Assembly: GCA_900550465.1 (NCBI GenBank)
Contig: URSC01000027.1
Span: forward strand, 1-21,718
DNA: 21,718 nucleotides
Direction: 5' to 3'
DNA from: an uncultured Alistipes sp.
Lineage (GTDB): Bacteria > Bacteroidota > Bacteroidia > Bacteroidales > UBA932
A program made the position numbers and the translations under genes. The notes under the pieces were generated by a model. That model was not told the DNA's origin. It searched no databases and saw only the letters and a list, made by a program, of their open reading frames with translations. Below are positions 15,380-21,718 of this stretch, piece by piece (position 1 is the first letter of the stretch; every line of letters begins with the position of its first letter).

Positions 15380-16259
15380 TCCAGTTCCCCACCGCGCCGG
15401 TTTCGTCAACATCATAGGCAACCCCAACGTGGGCAAGTCCACGCTGATGAACGCCCTCGTCGGGGAGCGCCTTTCGATCATCACATCCAAGGCCCAGACC
15501 ACCCGCCACCGGATAATGGGCATAGTCAACGGGGAGGACTACCAGATAGTCTACTCCGACACTCCGGGAATCCTCAAGCCGGCCTACAATCTCCAGCGCT
15601 CCATGATGGAGTACGTGGATACCGCCATCGGAGACGCCGACATCATCCTGTACGTCACCGATGTGGTCGAGAAGGGAGACAAGAACCGGGAGTACGTCGA
15701 CCGGCTGTGCAGTGTGGACTGCCCGGTGCTCATCGTCATCAACAAGATCGACCTGAGCGACCAGCAGACCGTGGCCGCCCTGGCCGCGCAGTGGTCCGCC
15801 GCCGTGCCCCATGCGGAAGTCTTCGCGGTCTCGGCTCAGGAGCGGTTCGGGCTCGAGCCGGTGTTCGGACGCATAGTGTCGCTGCTGCCCGAGGGCGAGC
15901 CCTGGTACGACAAGGACTTCTTCACCGACCGCAACCTCCGCTTCTTTGCCTCCGAGATCATCCGCGAGAAGATACTCACCAACTACGACAAAGAGATTCC
16001 CTACTGCACCGAGGTGGTCATCGAGGAGTTCAAGGAGAATGCTGACCGCTACGATATCCGGGCGGTCATCAACGTCATGCGCGACTCCCAGAAGGGCATC
16101 ATCATCGGCGCCCGCGGCTCGTCCCTCAAGCGTGTCGGCACCCAGGCCCGCATCGACATGGAGGACTTCTTCCAGAAGAAGGTCTTCCTGCAGCTCTACG
16201 TCAAGGTCGATCCCCACTGGCGGGACGACAAGCGGAAGCTCGCCGCTTTCGGGTATTAG
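15372..16259 (+). CDS. era: GTPase Era (ribosome assembly)
   Basis: The product has 295 residues, the normal Era length. GTP-binding motifs are all visible: G1 GNPNVGKST (16-24), switch region with SKAQTTRHRIMGI (39-51), G3 DTPG (63-66), G4 NKID (124-127) and G5 in VFAVSAQERFG (~155). The C-terminal KH domain contains VINVMRDSQKGIIIGARGSSLKRVG and ends FFQKKVFLQLYVKVDPHWRDDKRKLAAFGY-like, the Era signature tail. Era binds the 3' end of 16S rRNA during 30S assembly. The ATG overlaps the upstream stop (ATGAGTAA, 8 bases shared). Pairing an rRNA pseudouridine synthase with Era makes a small ribosome-biogenesis operon. A hairpin follows the stop immediately. Confidence 0.97.
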   Translation: MSNPVPHRAGFVNIIGNPNVGKSTLMNALVGERLSIITSKAQTTRHRIMGIVNGEDYQIVYSDTPGILKPAYNLQRSMMEYVDTAIGDADIILYVTDVVEKGDKNREYVDRLCSVDCPVLIVINKIDLSDQQTVAALAAQWSAAVPHAEVFAVSAQERFGLEPVFGRIVSLLPEGEPWYDKDFFTDRNLRFFASEIIREKILTNYDKEIPYCTEVVIEEFKENADRYDIRAVINVMRDSQKGIIIGARGSSLKRVGTQARIDMEDFFQKKVFLQLYVKVDPHWRDDKRKLAAFGY

Positions 16260-16282
16260 CCTACTCCTTCGGAAGGGGTAGG
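16260..16282 (+). terminator. Hairpin directly after the era stop (probable 3' end of the unit)
   Basis: Arms CCTACTCCTTC and GAAGGGGTAGG flank a single central G and form an 11-bp inverted repeat with one T-G pair, starting at the base after the TAG. There is no clear T-tract. The core is a variant of the family 1 palindrome, so it may be a captured repeat serving as an RNA 3' end and not a dedicated terminator. Confidence 0.45.
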
Positions 16283-16287
16283 GCTCG

Positions 16288-16820
16288 GCTGCTTTCCGGC
16301 TGTTTCTGCTCACCTTCGGAAGGTGGGATTTCATCGGTCTGCTTGCGAATGCCCTCAGAACTGTTGTAGCGCGGTTTTGCATTTTCCCCTTACCTGCGCA
16401 CCTTTGGAAGGTGAGCCGTTTTGCCGTCGTTTCTACTCACCTTCGGAAGGTGAGTAACTGCAGCATGTCCGCGAGAGGTGCCTGTGGCCGTACATCCCAT
16501 CGCATTGTCCCTCTCCCACCTTCGGAAGGTGGGCTGCTTTCCGGCCATTTCCGCTCACCTTCGGAAGGTGGGATTTCACCGGTCTGCTTGCGAATGCCCT
16601 CAGAACTGTTGTAGCGCGGTCTTGCATTTTCACCATACCTGCACACCTTTGGAAGGTGAGACATTTTGCCGTCGTTTCTGCTCACCTTCGGAAGGTGAGG
16701 AACTGCAGCATGCCCACGAGAGGTGTCTGTGGCCGTACATCCCATCGCATTGTCCCTCTCCCACCTTCGAAAGGTGGGCTGCTTTCCGGCTGTTTCTGCT
16801 CACCTTCGGAAGGTGGGAGA
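16288..16820 (+). repeat. Tandem 245-base repeat (two units plus part of a third) with phased CACCTTCGGAAGGTG palindromes (family 1)
   Basis: A landmark GCTGCTTTCCGG recurs at 16288, 16533 and 16778, exactly 245 bases apart. Palindromes start at 16311, 16399, 16438, 16517, 16556, 16644, 16683, 16762 and 16801. The steps are 88, 39, 79, 39, 88, 39, 79, 39, so each 245-base unit is 118 + 127. Six copies are the exact 15-mer; 16399 and 16644 have T for C at position 7, and 16762 has one changed base. No credible gene lies here. The array fills almost all of the 627 bases between era and the topoisomerase gene. No transposase accompanies it. Confidence 0.93.
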
Positions 16821-16860
16821 GGAGGGCGTGCCTCCATTTCCCGTATCTGAATTTTTTTAA

Positions 16861-16868
16861 TATCTTTG
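16861..16868 (+). promoter_or_regulatory. Bacteroidota -7 promoter box (TATCTTTG) for the topoisomerase-aroK unit
   Basis: TATCTTTG matches TAnnTTTG and follows a T/A-rich run (ATTTTTTTAA). It lies 18 bases before the ATG at 16887, so the leader would be only about 12 bases. No good -33 TTG was found. The palindrome array ends about 40 bases upstream. Confidence 0.6.
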
Positions 16869-16886
16869 TCGGCTGAAAAACGAAAA

Positions 16887-19800
16887 ATGATGAGCAGAGA
16901 AGACGAAGAAAAAGATGGCCTGGAGACCTCTGGGAACGGAATAGAAAATGTGTCCGGCGGGAGTGTGTTGGAACAGAACGGCGGTGACGGCGGTTATGCC
17001 GATATAGGCACCTACGCAGGTACCGGAGTTGATGCCGACACCGGAGCCGACATCGGAACTGACACCGGAACCGACACCGGGACCGATGCCAATGCCGGCC
17101 CTGACGCATACGCCGACGCCGATACTGGCACGGACCCCGACACCTACGCAGGTGAGGACGGCGAGGACGAGGTGCTCTCCGGCAAGTTCGACAAGGTGAT
17201 CTCCGACGGCACGAAGAAATACAAGCTCTCGGGCATGTACCGGGAGTGGTTTCTCGACTATGCTTCCTACGTGATACTGGAGAGGGCCGTGCCGCATATC
17301 GAGGACGGTCTGAAACCGGTGCAGCGCAGGATTCTGCATGCCATGAAGGAGGAGGACGACGGGCGGTTCAACAAGGTGGCCAGTCTCGTCGGCGCGACCA
17401 TGCCGTACCATCCTCACGGAGACGCTTCCATAAAGGATGCCCTCGTACAGCTCGGACAGAAGGACCTGCTCATCGACTGTCAGGGAAACTGGGGCAATAT
17501 CCTCACCGGGGATCCGGCCGCTGCCGGCAGGTATATCGAGGCCCGGCTGACTCCGTTTGCCAACGAGGTGCTGTACAACCCCAAGCTCACCGAATGGGTC
17601 AATTCCTACGACGGCCGCAACAAGGAGCCGGTCAACCTTCCCGTGAAGTTTCCCCTTCTGCTCGCCCAGGGTTCGGAGGGCATTGCCGTAGGACTTGCCT
17701 GCAAGATTCTCCCTCACAACTTCAACGAGCTGCTGGATGCCTCCATTGCCGTGCTGAAAGGAGAGGATTTTACCCTCGAGCCGGATTTCCCCACGGGAGG
17801 CTATGCCGACACATCCGCCTACAACCGGGGAATGCGCGGAGGCCGGGTGCGCGTACGTGCCAACATTCAGAAAGTCAACAAGAATACCCTGGTCATCACC
17901 GAGATACCCTACGGCACCACTACCGGGGATCTTATCGACTCGATACTCAAGGCCAACGACAAGGGCAAGATAAAGATACGCAAGATCGACGACAACACCG
18001 CCGAGCATGCCGAGATAGTTATCCAGCTCTATGCCGATACCTCTCCCGACCGGACTATCGACGCTCTCTACGCATGCACCGACTGCGAGGTGAGCATTTC
18101 GCCCAACACATGCGTGATCAAGGACAAAAAGCCTCACTTCATGGGAGTGGACGATGTGCTGCGCTACAACACGGAGCGGACCCGCGAGCTGATGCGTCAG
18201 GAACTGTCCATCCGTCTGGACGAGGTCGAGGGCGAGTGGCACTACACTTCACTCGAGAAGATTTTCTTCGAGAACAAGGTCTACAAGGTGCTCGAGAACG
18301 ACGCCCGCACCTGGGAGAAGCAGCTCAAGGACGTGAAGGCGGCCATGCTGGAGTACCAGCATCTGCTCAGGCGTCCGATAACCGATGCGGATATCCTGAA
18401 ACTGGTCGAGAAGCCTGTCCGCAAGATATCCAAGTTCGACATCAAGGCCGTCACGGACAAGATACGCGCGATCGAGAAGAAGGAGGCCGAACTGCGCTAC
18501 CATCTGGAGCACCTGACGGAGTACTGCATCGATTACTTCCAGTCACTCAAGGACAAATACGGCGCGAAGTACCCCCGCCGTACCAAGATTACCTCCTTCG
18601 AGAACATCGAGGCCACCAAGGTGGTAGCCTCCAACGCCAAGCTGTACATCAACCGCTCCGAGGGCTTCATCGGAACCTCTCCCAAGAAGATAGAGGAGGC
18701 CGAGTACGTGAGCGACTGCTCTGACATCGACGAGGTGATAGTGTTCATCAAGGACGGCCGGTACACCCTCCGCAAGGTGACAGACAAGCAGTTCGTCGAG
18801 AAGGGCATCATCCATGCCGCAGTCTTCAAGAGAGGCGATACCCGCACCATATACAATGCCGTGTACCGCGACGGCAAGGGAGGCACCATGTATGCCAAGC
18901 GCTTTGCGGTCACCGGCATCATCCGCGACCGCTGGTACGACCTGACCAAGGGCACTCCCGGCTCGCAGGTCTATTGGCTTACGGCCAATCCCAACGGCGA
19001 GGCCGAGACCGTGAAGGTCTACCTCCGTCCCCGTCCGGGTCTCAAGCGTCTGATAATCGACTACGATTTCTCGCAGCTGGCCATCAAGGGCCGCGGCTCA
19101 ATGGGCAATATCGTCACGAAATATCCGGTGCAGAAGGTCCTGCTCCGGGCAGCCGGCGTATCAACCATCGGCGGCAAGCAGATGTGGTTTGACCGCGACA
19201 TCGACAGGCTCAACGAGGACGGCCGCGGCGAGCTTCTGGGCGAATTCCGGGGTGACGAGCACATACTGGCCGTATGCAAGGACGGAACATTCTATACTAC
19301 GGGGCTGGACCTCAGCACCCGTTTCCAGGGCGACCTGCTGATAGTGGAGAAATTCGACCCCTCGAAGGTCTACACCGCCATCTATTGGGACAAGGCCTCC
19401 GGCTACTACTACATCAAGCGTTTCTGTTTCGAGCTGAGCGACAATACCGCCCAGAGCTTCATACCCGTCGACGAGGGTGCCCGTCTGGTCGCAGTGTCCG
19501 AGGACCGCTGGCCGTCCGTCCATGTCGAGTTCGTCCCTTCCGGCAACAAGCCCAAGGAACCTGTGGACATCGACGCGGAGGAATTCATCGCAGTCAAGGG
19601 TTTCCGGGCCAAGGGCAAGAGGGCAGGGGAGAAAATAGCCTCGATTGCCTTCGGGGAGCCTCTGCAGAAAGAGGAGCCCGAGGACAATGCTCCGGACGGG
19701 GACAATGCCCGGGATGCGGAGGATCTTCCCGCAGGGGAGGATACCTACGACCTCGAAGATCTGAACTACCCTTCGGCATCCCCCGCCTCCGCTGATTCCA

Positions 19801-19925
19801 ACGGAAGTTCCGCAGCTTCCGCGGAGGACCGCAATGACGCCGGAGCCGGTGACAATGACGGCAGCGGTGCCAGACCCGGCGACGTGGTGGAATTCTCCTT
19901 AGACGATGACCTTACCCTGTTTTAA
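16887..19925 (+). CDS. parC: DNA gyrase/topoisomerase IV subunit A (ParC-like)
   Basis: The first ATG (16887) gives 1012 residues; 16890 is an equally possible start. Residues 37-95 are an acidic low-complexity extension rich in D-T-G and A-D repeats. The catalytic core starts near 100: KLSGMYREWFLDYASYVILERAVPHIEDGLKPVQRRILHAM, then PYHPHGDASI and AAGRYIEARL with the DNA-linking Tyr at about 216. Next come the breakage-reunion tower and coiled-coil (LEHLTEYCIDYFQSLKDKYG), and a C-terminal beta-pinwheel (~590-920). Residues ~929-1012 are a second acidic tail ending in EFSLDDDLTLF. The core length fits the Bacteroidota ParC-like group; both tails are extra. The enzyme passes DNA duplexes and decatenates chromosomes with a ParE partner, which is not in the window. 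aroK follows after 10 bases. Confidence 0.92.
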   Translation: MMSREDEEKDGLETSGNGIENVSGGSVLEQNGGDGGYADIGTYAGTGVDADTGADIGTDTGTDTGTDANAGPDAYADADTGTDPDTYAGEDGEDEVLSGKFDKVISDGTKKYKLSGMYREWFLDYASYVILERAVPHIEDGLKPVQRRILHAMKEEDDGRFNKVASLVGATMPYHPHGDASIKDALVQLGQKDLLIDCQGNWGNILTGDPAAAGRYIEARLTPFANEVLYNPKLTEWVNSYDGRNKEPVNLPVKFPLLLAQGSEGIAVGLACKILPHNFNELLDASIAVLKGEDFTLEPDFPTGGYADTSAYNRGMRGGRVRVRANIQKVNKNTLVITEIPYGTTTGDLIDSILKANDKGKIKIRKIDDNTAEHAEIVIQLYADTSPDRTIDALYACTDCEVSISPNTCVIKDKKPHFMGVDDVLRYNTERTRELMRQELSIRLDEVEGEWHYTSLEKIFFENKVYKVLENDARTWEKQLKDVKAAMLEYQHLLRRPITDADILKLVEKPVRKISKFDIKAVTDKIRAIEKKEAELRYHLEHLTEYCIDYFQSLKDKYGAKYPRRTKITSFENIEATKVVASNAKLYINRSEGFIGTSPKKIEEAEYVSDCSDIDEVIVFIKDGRYTLRKVTDKQFVEKGIIHAAVFKRGDTRTIYNAVYRDGKGGTMYAKRFAVTGIIRDRWYDLTKGTPGSQVYWLTANPNGEAETVKVYLRPRPGLKRLIIDYDFSQLAIKGRGSMGNIVTKYPVQKVLLRAAGVSTIGGKQMWFDRDIDRLNEDGRGELLGEFRGDEHILAVCKDGTFYTTGLDLSTRFQGDLLIVEKFDPSKVYTAIYWDKASGYYYIKRFCFELSDNTAQSFIPVDEGARLVAVSEDRWPSVHVEFVPSGNKPKEPVDIDAEEFIAVKGFRAKGKRAGEKIASIAFGEPLQKEEPEDNAPDGDNARDAEDLPAGEDTYDLEDLNYPSASPASADSNGSSAASAEDRNDAGAGDNDGSGARPGDVVEFSLDDDLTLF
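16995..17171 (+). repeat. Low-complexity DTG/AD repeat coding for the acidic N-terminal extension of ParC
   Basis: The DNA is built of GACACCGG-like units with a 12-base period (DTGT), flanked by two copies of CACCTACGCAGGT at 17009 and 17141. The encoded stretch is almost only D, T, G, A, N and E. It is probably disordered and prone to length change by slippage. Confidence 0.75.
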
Positions 19926-19935
19926 GTAGACAGCG

Positions 19936-20433
19936 ATGATTATTTCCCTTATAGGTTTTATGGCAGCGGGCAAGACGACCATGGCCCGCGAACTCTCCGC
20001 CAAGGTCGGCGCCCCGATGATTGACACCGACGCCTACATCGAGGAGCGCGAGGGCAAGACGATTTCCGAGATATTCGCCGCCGTCGGAGAACCCGGCTTC
20101 CGCAAGATCGAGGAGGAGTGCCTGGAGGACATCCTCGAAGAGCACATCTCGGAGCACCCTGAAACCCTCGAGGACATGCACCGCTGCACCCTCGTCCTCT
20201 CCCTCGGAGGCGGCATCGTCACCACCCCCGGCTGCCGCGACCTCATCTCCCGCTTCACCTACTGCGTCTACGTCAAGACCGACATCGACACCATCTTCAA
20301 CCGCCTGTCGAAAGACACCGGCGGCCGCACCCTCCTCGAGAACCGCGGCGACACCCCCCTGCGCGACGTCATCGACCGCCTCTACCGCGAGCGCGAGCCG
20401 CTCTATGAGACCCTGGCCCGCACTACCGTCTGA
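19936..20433 (+). CDS. aroK: Shikimate kinase
   Basis: The product has 165 residues. It phosphorylates shikimate at O3 with ATP in the chorismate (aromatic amino acid) pathway. Walker A is GFMAAGKTT (7-15). The shikimate-binding Asp is in MIDTDAYI (Asp 32), with GEPGFRKIE (Arg 56) and LGGGIV (91-93) following. The lid Arg is in RLSKDTGGRTLL (Arg 131), and a further substrate Arg is in LYREREPLY (Arg 153). There is a small insertion (HISEHPETLEDMHR) before the GGG strand. The protein stops at LYETLARTTV, about ten or more residues earlier than usual, so the last helix is missing or shortened. The start follows the topoisomerase stop by 10 bases, implying co-transcription. A weak imperfect hairpin (20477-20510) lies downstream. 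Confidence 0.93.
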   Translation: MIISLIGFMAAGKTTMARELSAKVGAPMIDTDAYIEEREGKTISEIFAAVGEPGFRKIEEECLEDILEEHISEHPETLEDMHRCTLVLSLGGGIVTTPGCRDLISRFTYCVYVKTDIDTIFNRLSKDTGGRTLLENRGDTPLRDVIDRLYREREPLYETLARTTV

Positions 20434-20533
20434 ACATCCCGTATTCGGTAGGGAAATTTTTCCTGGCTGTGTCATGCCTCCTTCGCATGCTATCCTGCCT
20501 TCGAAAGAGGTATGAAATGGCTGTGGAGTGTCT

Positions 20534-21065
20534 CACCTTCGGAAGGTGAGCGGAAAATGCGGGAAAGTGCCTCACCTTCGGAAGGTGGGAAAGGTCCGCT
20601 GGGAGGTGGAACGCGGCAGTATGGGGTTCTGGAGGCGGTACTGCGTTTACTCACCTTCGGAAGGTGTGCGGAAAACGCGGGAAAGTGTCTCACCTTCGGA
20701 AGGTGGGAAGGGTCCGCTGGGAGGTGGAACGCGGCAGTATGGTGCTCTGGAGGCGGTACTGCGTTTACTCACCTTCGGAAGGTGTGCGGAAAACGCGGGA
20801 AAGTGCCTCACCTTCGGAAGGTGGGAAAGGTCCGTTGGGAGGTGGAACGCGGCAGTATGGTGCTCTGGCAGCGGTTGTGCATCTACGCACCTTCGGAAGG
20901 TGTGCGGAAAACGCGGGAAAGTGCCTCACCTTCGGAAGGTGGGAAAGGTCCGTTGGGAGGTGGAACGCGGCAGTATGGTGCTCTGGCAGCGGTTGTGCAT
21001 CTACGCACCTTCGGAAGGTGTGCGGAAAACGTGGGGAAACTGCACACCTTCGGAAGGTGGGAAAG
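20534..21065 (+). repeat. Tandem 118-base repeat (about 4.5 units) with paired CACCTTCGGAAGGTG palindromes (family 1)
   Basis: Ten exact copies of the 15-base palindrome start at 20534, 20573, 20652, 20691, 20770, 20809, 20888, 20927, 21006 and 21045, with steps strictly alternating 39 and 79. Each 118-base unit is palindrome, 24-base spacer, palindrome, 64-base spacer. Units differ by few substitutions, such as GGAGGCGGTACTG against GGCAGCGGTTGTG in the longer spacer. The region is free of stop codons in several frames on the + strand only because the unit itself lacks them; 118 is not a multiple of 3, so all frames read the same peptide set. I see no gene here. Confidence 0.95.
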
Positions 21066-21342
21066 GTGAGAATGTGTCTGTAATAGTTTTTTTTGTGTAT
21101 GTGCCCGAGTATTAATAAATTATTTCTTTTTGTGCTTTACAGACTATGAGGTGTAAGGATGTGTATGTGCTGATATACGCTGTGTGGAGGCTATTGTAAG
21201 CGATATAACTTATGAGTCTGTAAAAGGGTTTTTGTGATAAATTATGGATAATGAGTATGTTATGTAAATACGTGCTTAACAGACTCTGAGGGTGAGGGCT
21301 GTGTCTGTTATGTGATGGCTGCATGCAATGCAAAACGTGTTG
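21066..21342. other. AT-rich intergenic stretch with short ACAGACT repeats
   Basis: No credible gene is present. An imperfect direct repeat GTGCTT(T/A)ACAGACT(A/C)TGAGG occurs at 21132 and 21272, 140 bases apart, and a partial inverted copy (GAGTCTGTAA) lies at 21213. The composition is visibly more AT-rich than everything around it. It may hold a promoter or small RNA, or be the remnant of a mobile element; nothing decides between these. Confidence 0.5.
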
Positions 21343-21487
21343 CCGCAACGGCAGCGAATTGCGGGAAACGGTGCCGTTGTGGTGTGTCTTCGAGGGGAGA
21401 ATGCTGTTCAACGGGTCTGTGACTGGGGTGCCGGCGTGAACGTGTTGCCGCAACGGCAGTTAATTGCGGGAAATGGTGCCGTTGTGG
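21343..21487 (+). repeat. Two family 2 hairpins at the same 105-base period
   Basis: CCGCAACGGCAG - 16-base loop - GTGCCGTTGTGG occurs at 21343-21382 and 21448-21487. The distance between starts is exactly 105, as in the array at 9704. The 65-base spacer is only weakly similar to that of the other array, apart from the GAACGTGnTG just before the hairpin. The stems lose the innermost pair (G opposite G) but keep the rest. No gene is visible here. Confidence 0.88.
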
Positions 21488-21562
21488 CAAAATGGGAAGG
21501 AGTGAAGTGGGAACAGATGTTCGGACCAGCGTAGGGCTCTTCCAGGGGCGGTTCGGCGATTT

Positions 21563-21718
21563 TACCCCTTCGGAAGGAGTAGGGAGATGGCGTGGTTTCG
21601 AGACTCCTTCGGAAGGTGAGCGGAAAACGCGGGAAAGTGTCTCACCTTCGGAAGGTGGGAAATGTCCGCTGGGAGGTGGAACGCGGCAGTATGGTGCTCT
21701 GGAGGCGGTACTGCGTTT
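21563..21718 (+). repeat. Start of a further family 1 array, continuing past the window
   Basis: Palindrome variants start at 21565 (CCCCTTCGGAAGGAG) and 21604 (CTCCTTCGGAAGGTG), and an exact copy at 21643, each 39 bases apart. From 21604 to the end the sequence matches the 118-base unit of the 20534 array closely (same GCGGGAAAGTG and GGCGGTACTGCGTTT landmarks), so another array or unit runs on beyond the edge. Confidence 0.85.

Noticed and set aside
14069..15529. Long antisense open frame (486 codons) opposite the pseudouridine synthase gene
   Set aside because: It is the shadow of a GC-rich, repeat-bearing real gene, with no recognisable domain; the sense strand has clear S4 and synthase motifs.
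16411..16876. Open frames on both strands in the 245-base repeat
   Set aside because: They are built from the same palindrome translations (LRKV, PSEGG) and differ between units. The region is a repeat, not a gene.
16866..16886. TTG start for the topoisomerase subunit
   Set aside because: The TTG lies within the TATCTTTG promoter box, so it would not be transcribed; ATG codons follow at 16887 and 16890.
16857..18242. Long antisense open frame (461 codons) opposite the topoisomerase gene
   Set aside because: It is a mirror of the conserved ParC core and low-complexity tail. Its Gly/Val/Asp-rich composition is typical of antisense shadows.
20450..20510. Intrinsic terminator after aroK
   Set aside because: Only a small GGAAA/TTTCC repeat and an imperfect 9-bp stem (20477-20510) are present, without a T-tract; too weak to call.
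16288..21065. CRISPR array
   Set aside because: The repeated palindrome is only 15 bases, the spacers are near-identical from unit to unit and of alternating lengths, and there are no cas genes.
20512..21115. Three overlapping + strand open frames of 139-195 codons in the 118-base repeat
   Set aside because: They encode the same repeat peptides (PSEGG, LTFGRW, HLRKV) in shifted frames because a stop-free 118-base unit is read in all three phases. There is no signal, domain or coding bias.

Overview
The window looks like a chromosome segment of a Bacteroidales bacterium of moderately high GC. An Alistipes/Rikenellaceae-like or related gut lineage would fit, but I cannot fix the genus. The reasons are: a run of lipoproteins with Bacteroidota-type signal peptides and the fimbrial-anchor-like DUF6562 fold (family name from memory); promoters of the Bacteroidota -7 type (TAnnTTTG) instead of sigma70 boxes; and housekeeping genes (RluB-type pseudouridine synthase, Era, a ParC-like topoisomerase subunit, shikimate kinase) with Bacteroidota features.

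Layout. Positions 1-12774 (+ strand) hold eight consecutive surface lipoprotein genes, the first cut by the window edge. Six of them (1181, 2304, 5673, 7741, 10018, 11800) share a clear N-terminal domain of about 300 residues with the same ordered motifs (NRC[IL], [FL]WAD, DAFF, RPFGQLNI, FDYI, NYxTNV). They differ in what is attached behind it: a short cap (1181), a very long beta-helix (2304), BspA-type leucine-rich repeats (5673), beta-helix-like modules (7741, 10018), or nothing (11800). In the 2304, 5673 and 7741 genes the base composition drops from about 60-70% to about 40% GC near the domain boundary. The first five genes lie 1-30 bases apart and look like one operon. 7741 and 10018 each have a longer leader containing a 40-base hairpin element.

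12783-14054 (- strand) is a MacB/FtsX-type ABC permease, convergent with the lipoprotein cluster. 14159-16259 (+) is a two-gene unit in which the pseudouridine synthase gene overlaps era by 8 bases, driven by a TACCTTTG promoter and closed by an 11-bp hairpin right after the era stop. 16887-20433 (+) is a second two-gene unit, the topoisomerase subunit followed by aroK, with a TATCTTTG promoter just upstream.

The long non-coding stretches are filled with palindromes. Family 1 is the 15-base palindrome CACCTTCGGAAGGTG. It occurs in two tandem arrays (16288-16820, exact 245-base period; 20534-21065, exact 118-base period) and again at the window end. Starts of neighbouring copies are set at 39, 79 or 88 bases in both arrays, although the spacer sequences differ. 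Family 2 is a 40-base hairpin (12-bp stem) that recurs at exactly 105 bases in two separate places (9704-9953 and 21343-21487), with a decayed single copy at 7631-7670. No tRNA, rRNA, CRISPR array, transposase or integrase was recognised.

The most interesting reading is (a) a modular array of surface proteins in which one conserved anchor/adaptor domain carries interchangeable display modules, and (b) two palindrome families whose geometry is better conserved than their spacers.
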